DNA of 64,000 nucleotides, from NCBI RefSeq assembly GCF_004769555.1, contig NZ_RQFY01000004.1:682001-746000 (forward strand), given 5' to 3'. Origin of the DNA: Leptospira koniambonensis (GTDB lineage Bacteria > Spirochaetota > Leptospiria > Leptospirales > Leptospiraceae). Under the pieces are notes generated by a model, which was not told where the DNA came from, ran no database searches, and was given only the letters and a program-made list of their open reading frames with translations. The translations under genes and the position numbers were made by a program. Positions 1-8,626 of the stretch are shown here, one piece after another (the first letter of the stretch is position 1; every line of letters begins with the position of its first letter).

Positions 1-886
1 CTTTTAAGATAGAGTAGGCATATCTTACAAATTCTGTGGATCTTTGACGGAGAGGTTTACCTGAAACTCCACCTTCTTTTTCTACATTTGGATATCTGGT
101 TAAGACTGATTTGTCTATAGTAGTGTTGGTAAGAATTACACCTGATAATTTTGTATCTGGTAGGAGCTCCAACAAACCTTTCAGTTCTTCTTTTTCCATG
201 TCTGGAGCGAATTTTACAAAAGTAGGGATTGGAAATTTTCCACCTAAGCCGCTTTTGATCCCATCCATCAACTTAGTAAAATTTTCTTTTTTTTGGAAAT
301 TTCTCAAACCAGGAGTATTGGGCGAAGATATATTGATCACTGCATAATCTGCATGAGGTGTAAGCTTTTTTAGAGAATACACATAATCATCTACTGCATC
401 TTCTTCAGAGACAATTTTTGTTTTGCCTACGTTGATCCCTCTTATGCAGTTCTTTTTCTGTTTTTGAATTGTGACTTCTGCAGCATCTGCACCAGGATTA
501 TTAAATCCCATTCGATTGATTAAAGCTTCATCTTCCGCATATCTGAAAATTCTTGGCTTTGGATTTCCTAGCTGGCCTTGACCAGTGATTGTTCCGATCT
601 CGATCGAGCCAAAACCTAATCGGGAAAGAAACGGATACAACTCTCCAGTCTTATCAAAACCGGCACCTAATCCGACCGGATTTGCAAACTCAATTCCAGC
701 GACCTTTGTTTTCAAACGATCACTGGAATAAGTCATGAGTGATTCCAAAACAGGAAACACGAACGGAAGTTTTTTAGAAAGCCCAAGTAAGTTTTGGGCT
801 AAGTAGTGGGCAGATTCCGGATGAATACTTAAGAAGAAAGGTTTTGCGGTTTTTTCATAAACCCATTGTTTCCATTCTGAATTCAT
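1..886 (-). CDS. pyrD: Dihydroorotate dehydrogenase (quinone), class 2, C-terminus cut off
   Basis: This FMN enzyme oxidises dihydroorotate to orotate in pyrimidine synthesis and passes electrons to membrane quinone. About 295 codons are visible, starting at an ATG at 886 and running open to the left edge, so the C-terminus is missing. Visible family motifs are the FMN-binding GLGAGFDKTGELYP stretch, EIGTITGQGQLGNPKPR and INISSPNTPG. The N-terminus has an extra helical stretch (MNSEWKQWVYEKT...) before the barrel, as in membrane-associated class 2 enzymes. It lies 24 nt downstream of the ABC permease and is probably co-transcribed with it. Confidence 0.95.
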   Translation of the reverse strand, partial: MNSEWKQWVYEKTAKPFFLSIHPESAHYLAQNLLGLSKKLPFVFPVLESLMTYSSDRLKTKVAGIEFANPVGLGAGFDKTGELYPFLSRLGFGSIEIGTITGQGQLGNPKPRIFRYAEDEALINRMGFNNPGADAAEVTIQKQKKNCIRGINVGKTKIVSEEDAVDDYVYSLKKLTPHADYAVINISSPNTPGLRNFQKKENFTKLMDGIKSGLGGKFPIPTFVKFAPDMEKEELKGLLELLPDTKLSGVILTNTTIDKSVLTRYPNVEKEGGVSGKPLRQRSTEFVRYAYSILK

Positions 887-910
887 CCGATCCCCTTGCA
901 GATAAAACTG

Positions 911-1978
911 TTAAGACCAGCGAAATATACGAAGCCCAACACCCAAGAAGAAAAATCCAATCCCAACCATAAACACGCAAGGGTAAACTATTTCTGCGAG
1001 TCCGGCTCCTTCTATAAATACTGCTCTCAAAGAATCAGCTACCAAAGTCAAAGGTAGATGTTTTATAAAAGGAAGCACTAAATCCGGAAAATTTTTATAA
1101 CTGAAGAAGATCCCGGATAAAACCATCATCGGAAATGTGAACGCGTTCACGAGACCATTCCCAACCTGAGCGCTTTGTGCTCTGGAACCTACAAAAATCC
1201 CAATGCATGCGAATACGAAATTTCCAGTTAGAAAAATCAGAAATGCAGCAGGAATAGAACCGAAAAACGCATTTTCAAAAACAGTAAATGTAAACGTTAG
1301 GAAGATGATAGATTCTACAGTCGTGACAAAAATTCGAGTGAAGAAGAAAGACATTACGAATGCCAATTTATTCATTGGAGTTGCAGACATTCTTCTTAAA
1401 AGTTTTTTCATCCTCATCTCGATTAGATTCCAGCCAACTCCCCAAAGACAGGAATTCATCACTCCCATAGCGAGCATTCCAGGAACCAGATAATCTATAT
1501 ATCTAGTACCTTTTGAATCTAATCTTCGGATACTTGAACTAGCCTCTTCTTTTCCTTGCATCGTTAAAAGAGCATTGGAAAGAAGAAGGTAATCTCTCTG
1601 AGCATTTGCATTGCTAGGATCAAAAGAAAATTCTAAATTTCCTTTTTCATCTTCTTTGACTAAAAGATTGATCTCTCCTCTTTTGAGTGCCTTGATCGCG
1701 TCTTCGTCAGTAATAACTTGAGGAATGATCACTCCTAACCCGTTGGAGTTCCCACCAACAGAATTCGAAAACGCTTTTTCGATCTTTGCGGAAAGTCCGC
1801 TTGCATTATGCGAAGAAGAGATAATTGCAACTCTGGTTTGAGGTACATCCTTCGTAGTGAATGCAAGTCCTAATACACCTGCAATCGCGATAGGAAATAT
1901 GAATGCCCAGAAAAGAATTCCAGGTTCTCTATAAAATTCTTTTAATTGAATCGTGACTAAATGATAGATTTGTTTCAT
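911..1978 (-). CDS. ABC-2 type transporter permease
   Basis: Membrane subunit of an ABC exporter, 355 residues. One transmembrane segment lies near residues 20-40. A soluble, probably periplasmic domain of about 120 residues follows, then five hydrophobic segments in the C-terminal half. This is the layout of the YhhJ/DrrB-like ABC-2 permeases. Its start overlaps the end of the ATPase gene by 4 nt, so the two subunits are translationally coupled. The substrate cannot be read from sequence; drug, lipid or polysaccharide export are all possible. Confidence 0.9.
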   Translation of the reverse strand: MKQIYHLVTIQLKEFYREPGILFWAFIFPIAIAGVLGLAFTTKDVPQTRVAIISSSHNASGLSAKIEKAFSNSVGGNSNGLGVIIPQVITDEDAIKALKRGEINLLVKEDEKGNLEFSFDPSNANAQRDYLLLSNALLTMQGKEEASSSIRRLDSKGTRYIDYLVPGMLAMGVMNSCLWGVGWNLIEMRMKKLLRRMSATPMNKLAFVMSFFFTRIFVTTVESIIFLTFTFTVFENAFFGSIPAAFLIFLTGNFVFACIGIFVGSRAQSAQVGNGLVNAFTFPMMVLSGIFFSYKNFPDLVLPFIKHLPLTLVADSLRAVFIEGAGLAEIVYPCVFMVGIGFFFLGVGLRIFRWS

Positions 1979-2913
1979 TCTTCCAACCCTCTTCCGGTCA
2001 TGGAAAGGAATAAGTCGTCCAAAGTTTTTTTATGACATTCCAGTTCTTTTAAAACGATCCCCGCCTTAGAAAAAGAATCCAACATAGAAGGAAGATAATC
2101 TGTAATTCTTTCCACATTGATGCGGCCTTCTTTCGTGTCGGAATTCCAACTGAATTTGAATTTTCCTTTTTCAGGAAGATGGCTGCTTGGATCTGTTCCA
2201 TTCTCCAAAGAGAAACGAACAATTTCGCCACCGCCTAGTTTTCCTAAAAGATCAGATAAGGTTCCTTGGTCTAAAATCCGGCCCTTATCCATCACTATAA
2301 TTCTTTCGCAGAGAACTTCTGCTTCTTCCATATAATGAGTGGTGAGGATCATAGTAGTTCCATAAGCTCTTAGATCTTCGAGGATTTTCCAGATATCTCT
2401 CCTGGCTCCTGGATCTAAGCCTGTAGTTGGCTCATCTAAAAATAAGATTTCGGGTTTGTTCATGATAGAAACACCCAATGCCAATCTTTGTCTTTGGCCT
2501 CCGGATAAACTATTCACGAAAGATTTATTTTTTTCAGTAAGTTTAGTGAGTTCTAAAATTTCATGCAGTCGCGATTCAGGTGCTTTATAAAAACTTCCGA
2601 ATAATTTGAGAGTTTCCCAAACTGTAGCCCTATCCATAAATCTGGTTTCTTGCAAAGCGAGACCGATATTACTTCTTAAAAATGTTTCGCTCTCTTTCCA
2701 GCTTGTGCCTAAAATTTGAATCTTTCCTGAATCTGGAAATTGGATACCTTCTAACATTTCGATAAGAGTTGTTTTACCAGCTCCATTCGGCCCAAGCAAA
2801 CCTACAAATTCTCCCTTTTTAATTTCCAGAGAAAGATCGCTAACAGCAGTTACATCTTTGAATTTTTTAGTTACATTAGATACCGATATGATCGGGTTTT
2901 GAATTTTATCCAC
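1975..2913 (-). CDS. ABC transporter ATP-binding protein
   Basis: Cytoplasmic ATPase of the exporter completed by the downstream permease, 312 residues. Walker A is GPNGAGKTT at residues 41-49. It is followed by a Q-loop (LQETRFMDRAT), the signature LSGGQRQRLALG, Walker B (ILFLDEPTTGLDPGARR) and the switch histidine in LTTHYMEEAE. The ~80-residue C-terminal extension after the nucleotide-binding domain is typical of DrrA/CcmA-like ATPases. It is the first gene of the run ATPase, permease, pyrD. Confidence 0.93.
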   Translation of the reverse strand: MDKIQNPIISVSNVTKKFKDVTAVSDLSLEIKKGEFVGLLGPNGAGKTTLIEMLEGIQFPDSGKIQILGTSWKESETFLRSNIGLALQETRFMDRATVWETLKLFGSFYKAPESRLHEILELTKLTEKNKSFVNSLSGGQRQRLALGVSIMNKPEILFLDEPTTGLDPGARRDIWKILEDLRAYGTTMILTTHYMEEAEVLCERIIVMDKGRILDQGTLSDLLGKLGGGEIVRFSLENGTDPSSHLPEKGKFKFSWNSDTKEGRINVERITDYLPSMLDSFSKAGIVLKELECHKKTLDDLFLSMTGRGLEE

Positions 2914-2946
2914 AGTACAACCTGAAGATCATAATTCAAAATCGGT

Positions 2947-3948
2947 TTAATTCTTACGAAGCTTTTCTGCTTTTTTCACCCAATCTTTTTTGAGATATTC
3001 TAGGATCTGATCCTTCTTCTTTAATGCGTCCGATTTTCCCATCTCGTAAGCTTCTCTCACACCTTTTGCATTTGTGTAATCGAAAGAAGTAATCGGCAAA
3101 GTTTTAGAGGGAGTTACTAAAAAACAACGATCCAATAAATGAGGATCTTTTCCAACAATCGTAGTTGGTTCGTAATGTATTCCTATAATTTTTGCATTTG
3201 GGGGAAATGCTTCTAAAAGTAAATTATTAGTGAGTCCTCCATCCAGATAATATTCTTTTCCAAGATTTTGAAAAGAAACAATAGGAGGAATAGAAGAAGA
3301 ATTCATAATGATCTGTTCAATCACACTCGGATCTCTAAAGTCCGCTTCTGTAAAAAGGATTTCTTTCATATTCCAATTTCTTAAAACACGAAATGTTCTT
3401 TCCGTATAAAGTCCTTTATTACGATCTCTTTCGTCTTCTAAAAACGCTTTTCCAGTTTCTGCAATCAACCTTGCGAGTCTGAATGTGTTCTTGTTGGAAT
3501 CGGATTTAGGAAATGCTTTGATCGTATGTATAAAAACTTTTGCACCAGAGCGAATGATCTTTTCGAAGTCCATTCCAAATCGGATTGTTCTGCGATACAT
3601 ATCCTCGTGAGGAAATGCCTTCTCCCCATTGAATAAACGAGTAAAATAAAAATTACGTGGGTTCTTGCGGACGATTCTTTCAAAAAAAGAAACTGATTCT
3701 TCCTCAGTCCCACAGATTAAAGAAAGAACCATTGCTGCACCCGCAGAAACTCCGGACACTTGTCTTAGTTTTAATCCCCAGGTTTTTAATTCATGGCCAA
3801 AACCCAAACCGTAGAATGCCTTACAACCACCACCTGCGATCGCAAAACAGATCTCATCTTCTAACCAAATCCCTTGCAGGACCTCGCCGAATTTGGAACC
3901 TGAATCTGACTTTTTAGAAGGAAGTTCGTATTCATCTATGATAGGCAT
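2947..3948 (-). CDS. Patatin-like phospholipase
   Basis: Predicted Ser-Asp dyad lipid acyl hydrolase, 333 residues. All three family motifs are present: the oxyanion-hole glycine stretch AGGGCKAFYGLG (about residues 38-49), the nucleophile elbow GVSAG with Ser68, and the catalytic DGG in YYLDGGLTNN near residue 237. No signal peptide is visible, so it is probably cytosolic or delivered by an unconventional route. It lies 33 nt upstream of the ABC ATPase gene and may share its transcript. The substrate is unknown. Confidence 0.9.
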   Translation of the reverse strand: MPIIDEYELPSKKSDSGSKFGEVLQGIWLEDEICFAIAGGGCKAFYGLGFGHELKTWGLKLRQVSGVSAGAAMVLSLICGTEEESVSFFERIVRKNPRNFYFTRLFNGEKAFPHEDMYRRTIRFGMDFEKIIRSGAKVFIHTIKAFPKSDSNKNTFRLARLIAETGKAFLEDERDRNKGLYTERTFRVLRNWNMKEILFTEADFRDPSVIEQIIMNSSSIPPIVSFQNLGKEYYLDGGLTNNLLLEAFPPNAKIIGIHYEPTTIVGKDPHLLDRCFLVTPSKTLPITSFDYTNAKGVREAYEMGKSDALKKKDQILEYLKKDWVKKAEKLRKN

Positions 3949-4019
3949 TTAGTTTCTCCGGAGTACTGACCCCTTATGACCATTTTCCAATTTCAGATTG
4001 GAATTCTAAAAGTAAAAAA

Positions 4020-5207
4020 TCAAAGATCTAAAAGAACTAGAACCTCGAAATGTTTGGTTCTTGGAAAAAAATCTGTAAGAACGATTTCCTTTGCCTTATA
4101 CCCTGAGTTTTTTAAGATCCCAAGATCTCTTGCCAAGGTGCTTGGATTACAGCTAGAATAAATAACGCGAGAAGGTCTTGATCCATCCAGAAAATCTAAT
4201 AGGGAAGAAGAAGCCCCAGCCCTTGGTGGATTTAGAATACATAATTCTGCACCAAAAGAATCCAGTTTTTTAGGCAGAGTTGAATTCAGATCTAATGTAT
4301 GGAACTCTAAGTGAGAATACCTAACCTTCTCCGCATTTTTCACAGCTGCTTGGACAGAAGAGTTGGACAACTCGTAACCGGAAAGATGACTCACTTTGTG
4401 ACCGATCGCCAAGCTGATCAGCCCAGCTCCTGAATAAAATTCTAATACAGAACCACAATCTTTTGGGATCCAAGAACGGATCTTGAGCATCCATTCTTCC
4501 AAAAGAAAACGATTCACTTGGGTAAAACCTTCTGCCGGGATTGTCCATTCTAGTTTTTCAGGAAGATAAGGACCAATCTTGACTTCCTTTTTATCATATT
4601 CTAAAATTTCTCCAGAAGAATATCGAAGTCTCCAATCTCCTTTCCGAGAGAATGTTTTCTTATTTCCTAAATTCTTTCTGACATATTCGTTCATTTCAGC
4701 AGGAAGATGTTTACAACCTTCTTTAGGAAAGTGGACCAAGGAGTTTGAATTTTCCTTATAGAATCCTGCGTTTGTTTTTCCTTTTTTGAATTCAATTTTG
4801 ATCTGAGCAGTATTGCGATAAGAGTCAGAAGGCCCGCTTAAAATTTCAATCTCAGGAATTTGAGAAGGATCCAATCTAGAAACATATAAAAATGAATCCG
4901 ACAAAAGAGATTTTTTGATCTGAAGTTCTTCCTCGTAAGGAATATGACGATAAGAACAGCCTCCACATTCAGGAAATGCAGAACAATCTGACTCAATCCG
5001 ACGTGTAGAAATACTTTCTGCTGATACAACAGTACCCCAAATCAGTTTAGAATTTTCTTTATCAGTTCTGATCCGAACTGTTTCCCCTGGAACAGCTCCC
5101 TTTACAAAAACGGTTTTATTTTCCGCATGAGAAATACAAGTACCAAGATTCGCCCATTTCTCCACGACCAATCCTGAAATTTCTCTACGGTTCTTTTCCG
5201 TACTCAT
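4020..5207 (-). CDS. TrmA/RumA-family RNA (uracil-C5)-methyltransferase
   Basis: SAM-dependent enzyme making 5-methyluridine in rRNA or tRNA, 395 residues. An N-terminal TRAM-like beta domain comes first. Then come clustered cysteines (DCSAFPECGGCSYRHIPY) suited to a [4Fe-4S] cluster, as in RlmD. The Rossmann methyltransferase domain carries LEFYSGAGLISLAIG, a C-terminal NPPRAG motif and the catalytic cysteine in SSCNPSTLARD. The 23S rRNA or tRNA target cannot be decided from sequence, so no symbol is given. Its start is divergent from the tRNA-Ser gene beginning 54 nt away. Confidence 0.9.
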   Translation of the reverse strand: MSTEKNRREISGLVVEKWANLGTCISHAENKTVFVKGAVPGETVRIRTDKENSKLIWGTVVSAESISTRRIESDCSAFPECGGCSYRHIPYEEELQIKKSLLSDSFLYVSRLDPSQIPEIEILSGPSDSYRNTAQIKIEFKKGKTNAGFYKENSNSLVHFPKEGCKHLPAEMNEYVRKNLGNKKTFSRKGDWRLRYSSGEILEYDKKEVKIGPYLPEKLEWTIPAEGFTQVNRFLLEEWMLKIRSWIPKDCGSVLEFYSGAGLISLAIGHKVSHLSGYELSNSSVQAAVKNAEKVRYSHLEFHTLDLNSTLPKKLDSFGAELCILNPPRAGASSSLLDFLDGSRPSRVIYSSCNPSTLARDLGILKNSGYKAKEIVLTDFFPRTKHFEVLVLLDL

Positions 5208-5261
5208 AGGTAAATCACCTTGACAGGGTCCCCCATCTTGTCAGTAAAGTAATCCTTAACC

Positions 5262-5347
<86 letters not shown>

Positions 5348-5360
5348 ATGGAACACTGCT

Positions 5361-5449
<89 letters not shown>

Positions 5450-5490
5450 AAAGTTCCAAACTCTCACGCTGACCCCCGAGAAATAAGAAG

Positions 5491-5937
5491 ATGTCTGACC
5501 AGAGATTCAACACCCGGGAATTCCTGGAAGAGACAAAGCGATTATTAGAAGGAGATGAATATCCCAATTTATTCGCTGCTATTTCTTATATTCCGTTTTT
5601 AGGATGGGTTATTCCTTGGTTTTTTAGAAAAAAACAGGAAATTTGCAAGTTCCATGCGCTCCAAGCAATTAAGTTAAATCTAGGATTTGTATTTTTATAC
5701 TTGGTGGTTTGGTTCTTAAGAGAGTTCCCTATTTTAAGCACCATTTTAAAATGGATACATGCGAATCCAGTCGTGACCGACTTTATCAGCTATGTCGCAT
5801 GGTTGGCATTACTCGGTTACGGAATTTTAGGAGCCTTGCAAGCTTACCAAGGCAAATTGTTCGTATTACCATTATTCCCGGAAATAGAGAATGAAGTTCG
5901 AAAAATACTCAGCAAAATTAGAGGAACTCAAGGCTAA
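5491..5937 (+). CDS. Small integral membrane protein (DUF4870-like)
   Basis: Hypothetical membrane protein of 148 residues. A charged N-terminus (about residues 1-25) is followed by three hydrophobic stretches: AISYIPFLGWVIPWFF, LGFVFLYLVVWFL and YVAWLALLGYGILGAL. A conserved-looking ICKFHALQAIKLNL segment lies between the first two. That F/Y-H-x-x-QA arrangement after a first helix resembles DUF4870-type proteins. It overlaps the next membrane-protein gene by 47 nt, and the two look like distant relatives. Function unknown. Confidence 0.75.
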   Translation: MSDQRFNTREFLEETKRLLEGDEYPNLFAAISYIPFLGWVIPWFFRKKQEICKFHALQAIKLNLGFVFLYLVVWFLREFPILSTILKWIHANPVVTDFISYVAWLALLGYGILGALQAYQGKLFVLPLFPEIENEVRKILSKIRGTQG

Positions 5938-6322
5938 GGGCCTCGATTTTCTCGCTCCTTACTGGAACCAAACCAAAACTTTTATAAACACTGAAAGATT
6001 TCGTATCTATCTGGTGACTCTTCCTTTATTCGGAAATTGGCTGATCGGATTTTCTTTTTACTCAAACGAATCAGAAGTTTTCAGACATTCTAAACTTTCC
6101 TTTATAGGTGTTCTCTACTTTATCGCATTCTTAGTATTATCTTGGTTCTTCTCTTTTATTCCTGTTGTTGGAGCTTGGTTAGCTAATCTTGCTCATTTAG
6201 CTGGAGTCATTATCTATCTTGGCTTGTCCGGTTTACTGCTATACAATTACACTAAGGGAAAAAAACTGGTCCCGAAACTTCCCCAAGAGCATTTAGAGCT
6301 TTTGGAAAAGAAATTCTTTTAA
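5891..6322 (+). CDS. Small integral membrane protein, partner of the preceding gene
   Basis: Hypothetical protein of 143 residues. A basic, helical N-terminus (MKFEKYSAKLEELKAKGLDF) precedes hydrophobic segments around LVTLPLFGNWLIGFSF, FIGVLYFIAFLVLSWFF and LAHLAGVIIYLGLSGLLL. It contains FRHSKLSF where the upstream protein has CKFHALQA, suggesting shared ancestry. It overlaps the upstream gene by 47 nt in another frame and ends 6 nt before tRNA-Arg. Function unknown. Confidence 0.7.
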   Translation: MKFEKYSAKLEELKAKGLDFLAPYWNQTKTFINTERFRIYLVTLPLFGNWLIGFSFYSNESEVFRHSKLSFIGVLYFIAFLVLSWFFSFIPVVGAWLANLAHLAGVIIYLGLSGLLLYNYTKGKKLVPKLPQEHLELLEKKFF

Positions 6323-6328
6323 TCACCC

Positions 6329-6405
<77 letters not shown>

Positions 6406-6449
6406 ACTTCTTCTTCCCCCCATAAACTCTGACATTATGTCCCATATAG

Positions 6450-6467
6450 TTTAGAAAATATTCTACA
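6450..6467. promoter_or_regulatory. Possible Fur/PerR-family operator (AT-rich palindrome)
   Basis: TTTAGAAAATATTCTACA contains the inverted arms TAGAA/TTCTA around AATA. It lies about 72 nt upstream of the BFD-like gene. It resembles a PerR-type box (arms TTAGAA and TTCTAA), but the spacing between arms is 4 nt rather than 3 and the outer base differs. The assignment rests on pattern and context only. Confidence 0.3.
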
Positions 6468-6538
6468 AATTCTATCAGAAAACTTGACTTTAATACTGAG
6501 TCTCAAAAACGATAGTTATAGAGAGATCGGGAACCAGA

Positions 6539-6718
6539 ATGGAAAAGTGCCATTGCGCTCAAATCACATTTGAAAAAATCGTAGAGACTGCTAAACAACA
6601 AGGGCAAGATTATCGTGAAGTGGTAAAGGCTTGCGGAGCTGCGGATACTTGCACAGCCTGCACTGATTACCTTGTCGCGTATTGCGAGCAGCATCTACAA
6701 CTTGTCACGGCCGGATAA
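6539..6718 (+). CDS. BFD-like [2Fe-2S] ferredoxin
   Basis: A 59-residue protein with cysteines C4-x-C6 and C38-x2-C41. The 31-residue spacing between the pairs matches the CxC-x(31-32)-CxxC signature of bacterioferritin-associated ferredoxins and NifU/NirB-type BFD domains. Further cysteines occur at 32 and 49. In other bacteria Bfd reduces ferric iron to release it from bacterioferritin; here the partner is unknown and no bacterioferritin gene is in view. The start is the ATG at 6539, with a purine-rich GAGAGATCGGGA tract ahead of it. A possible Fur/PerR-like palindrome lies upstream. Confidence 0.85.
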   Translation: MEKCHCAQITFEKIVETAKQQGQDYREVVKACGAADTCTACTDYLVAYCEQHLQLVTAG

Positions 6719-7178
6719 ATTACTAATCGATCAGGAGTTATTTGATAAACTCCTTCCACTTGCTTCCTCTTCTGCTAGAGGAAGAACAAATCACAATTTC
6801 CACGAATTACTAGAACCATATCAGAGATTTCTGAACGTGCTTACCAAGGACACTTACGTCCAAGCTCATCGTCATAAAAATCCTCCTAAGCCTGAAACCT
6901 TTTTAGTGATAAAAGGAAAACTAGGCTTCGTACTATTCGAAGAAGATGGTACAGTTCGAGATAAACATATCCTGAGTTCGGATGGGCCAATCTATGGGAT
7001 AGATATTCTTCCGGGAGTGTACCATACATTGGTCTGCCTTACGGAAACCTGTATCTGCTTCGAAGGAAAATCAGGACCGTACGATCCGACCACCGACAAA
7101 GAGTTCGCTTCTTGGGCTCCACCGGAGAACAGTGAAGGCAAAACTCAATATCTGGATTTTCTCAGATCTCTTTTCTAA
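6672..7178 (+). CDS. WbuC-type cupin-fold protein
   Basis: Small beta-barrel protein of up to 168 residues. LIDQELFDKLLPLA followed by a region with AHRHKNPPKPETFLVIKGK is characteristic of WbuC/cupin metalloproteins often found in surface polysaccharide loci. The paired histidines in QAHRHK, the glutamate in ETF and the later histidine in PGVYHTLV are the likely metal ligands. The ATG at 6672 overlaps the BFD-like gene by 47 nt. A TTG at 6702 would remove ten residues and most of the overlap and may be the real start. Enzymatic role unknown. Confidence 0.75.
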   Translation: MSRIASSIYNLSRPDKLLIDQELFDKLLPLASSSARGRTNHNFHELLEPYQRFLNVLTKDTYVQAHRHKNPPKPETFLVIKGKLGFVLFEEDGTVRDKHILSSDGPIYGIDILPGVYHTLVCLTETCICFEGKSGPYDPTTDKEFASWAPPENSEGKTQYLDFLRSLF

Positions 7179-7192
7179 AATCAGAAACGATA

Positions 7193-7231
7193 TAGTCGCA
7201 AAGCTCCTGGAGCCCACGCAAGCACGGACTA
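7193..7231. repeat. Short palindromic element, copy B
   Basis: A 39-nt sequence starting TAGTCGC and ending CGGACTA. It shares GCTCCTG, AGCCC, TAGTCGC and CGGACTA with the copy at 35911. An inner hairpin (GCTCCTGGAGC) is flanked by near-complementary ends. It begins 14 nt after the stop of the cupin gene and ends directly against the stop codon of the small minus-strand gene. Confidence 0.55.
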
Positions 7232-7408
7232 TTAAGGCTTCTGGTCGAAAATATCCTCGTACAATTCCCGGATCTTTTTCAAATTTCTTCCTGGCGGGGA
7301 AGGAAATGGAATGATCCTGCCTAGATTTTTCGCCGTACCGGTTTCTTTTATATCTTCCGATTCTTTATGATTATGTCTGTTTAAAGGGGGGAGATTCTCT
7401 CTCTCCAT
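7232..7408 (-). CDS. Small basic hypothetical protein (58 aa)
   Basis: The reading frame gives a 58-residue product rich in charged residues and prolines, including NLGRIIPFPSPPGRNLKKIR. An AAGG Shine-Dalgarno-like sequence sits 8 nt before the ATG at 7408. No family is recognised. It fills a gap otherwise empty between the cupin and the next plus-strand gene. The composition looks protein-like, but length is the main weakness. Confidence 0.45.
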   Translation of the reverse strand: MERENLPPLNRHNHKESEDIKETGTAKNLGRIIPFPSPPGRNLKKIRELYEDIFDQKP

Positions 7409-7617
7409 AACTTATACCTTCGGAAAATCGAAGTCCTAAATTCAGTGACATTCGCTAGATTTTTTAAAAACGAAATCAGAAAATCCGGTTTGAAATTTAC
7501 GAAAACTGTTGCCATAGTATTTTCCCAGGCAAACATGCGAATGGTTTGAAAGGATTTTGCTTTTAGGCGATTCCGATCATATCTTATTCGAACTTCCCCT
7601 TAACGGAAAGGAAAAGT
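7409..7617. other. Intergenic region, probably holding divergent promoters
   Basis: About 210 AT-rich bases between the small minus-strand gene and the plus-strand gene at 7618. No clear hairpin, RNA gene or riboswitch is seen. A good ribosome-binding site (GGAAAGGAAA) precedes the ATG at 7618. Specific promoter boxes cannot be assigned with confidence. Confidence 0.4.
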
Positions 7618-7896
7618 ATGCCTGAATTCGATCAAATTGATCTGTTCAACTATGCCGCTTATGGCAATGAAGACGATCCTCAATGGGACGATATACGTAA
7701 TTATATTCGCTCTAATGCCAACGCTTCGAAGGAATATGAAGAGATTAAAAAAAATCTCACCAATGTTCAACCGAAACGAAAACAAAAAGATTTTGGAAGA
7801 CCTCGACAAGAGATGAAATCCTCTGATGGAGATCCGAACTCAGACAAGCCTGCAGGTCAGGATAAAAAATGGTGGAGCGTTTTCTTAGGAGAATAG
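7618..7896 (+). CDS. Hypothetical cytoplasmic protein, acidic N-terminus and polar tail
   Basis: A 92-residue protein. The first ~45 residues are acidic and aromatic (MPEFDQIDLFNYAAYGNEDDP), followed by a basic, low-complexity middle (PKRKQKDFGRPRQEMK). It ends in KKWWSVFLGE. The strong Shine-Dalgarno GGAAAGG supports the ATG at 7618. It reads like a zinc-finger-less anti-sigma-like small protein, but no domain is recognisable. It lies 19 nt upstream of the acyltransferase and is probably in its operon. Confidence 0.65.
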   Translation: MPEFDQIDLFNYAAYGNEDDPQWDDIRNYIRSNANASKEYEEIKKNLTNVQPKRKQKDFGRPRQEMKSSDGDPNSDKPAGQDKKWWSVFLGE

Positions 7897-7915
7897 TCGC
7901 TTAGGAAGGTTGACC

Positions 7916-8626
7916 GTGGAGAAAGAAGCAAAGACATATCTTCGGATCAAAAATTTCGTGGCTCCCTTTATAGGTTTAGCCGTGGATATCACTGCGTACG
8001 GAACCGAAAATATAGTAACTAACGGTAAAGTAATTCTTACCTGCAATCATAGATCCGATATGGATCCGTTTATTCTTTCTTATACTTTTCCTAGATTCAT
8101 TTCTTGGATCGCTGCAGAATACACTTTTAGAATTCCTATCTTCAGAGACCTTGCAAAGATCGCTGGCGGGATACCGATGTCAATCGACGGAAATATTTCC
8201 ATCGGTTCCATTAAGATGATCCAACAGGTTTTTAAAAAGGGAGAGACCTTAGGAATTTTCCCAGAAGGCCATGACTATATGGTCAAAAATGATTTTAAAT
8301 CCGGAATGGTGGACTTTCATTCGGGATTTGCAGCATTCTCCATCCGAAACAAAGTAGATATTCTTCCTTCTGTAATTATACCTGTCGAAGAATCTTATTC
8401 TGATATCCCAATTCCGCCTATCGTTCGCAGCTTCATGGGAATGCCTAAAGAAGTTTGTGAGATCAAAAAACGTGCGATCTATAAAAAGGTAAAAGTGATC
8501 TACGGAGAGAAGGTAGATCATAGAGAATTTCTTTCAGGAACATTGGAGGAGAATATGAAACAACTCTCCAATGTGGTCAGAACTAGAATGATCGCATTAC
8601 AAGAAGGACAGTACGCGGAAGCTTAA
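7916..8626 (+). CDS. 1-acyl-sn-glycerol-3-phosphate acyltransferase (PlsC family)
   Basis: Membrane-associated enzyme that adds the second acyl chain in phosphatidic acid synthesis, or a related lysophospholipid acyltransferase. Motif I is NHRSDMD (HX4D), then [17 protein letters not shown] as motif II and [10 protein letters not shown] as motif III. The length of about 236 residues is normal. The GTG at 7916 is preferred because AGGAAGG sits 6 nt upstream; a TTG at 7910 would lie too close to it. The gene ends by overlapping dapF by 4 nt tail to tail. Confidence 0.88.
   Translation: MEKEAKTYLRIKNFVAPFIGLAVDITAYGTENIVTNGKVILTCNHRSDMDPFILSYTFPRFISWIAAEYTFRIPIFRDLAKIAGGIPMSIDGNISIGSIKMIQQVFKKGETLGIFPEGHDYMVKNDFKSGMVDFHSGFAAFSIRNKVDILPSVIIPVEESYSDIPIPPIVRSFMGMPKEVCEIKKRAIYKKVKVIYGEKVDHREFLSGTLEENMKQLSNVVRTRMIALQEGQYAEA

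Noticed and set aside
7893..7910. TAGTCGCTTA matching the start of the palindromic element
   Set aside because: The match stops after ten bases, which is expected by chance; no hairpin follows.
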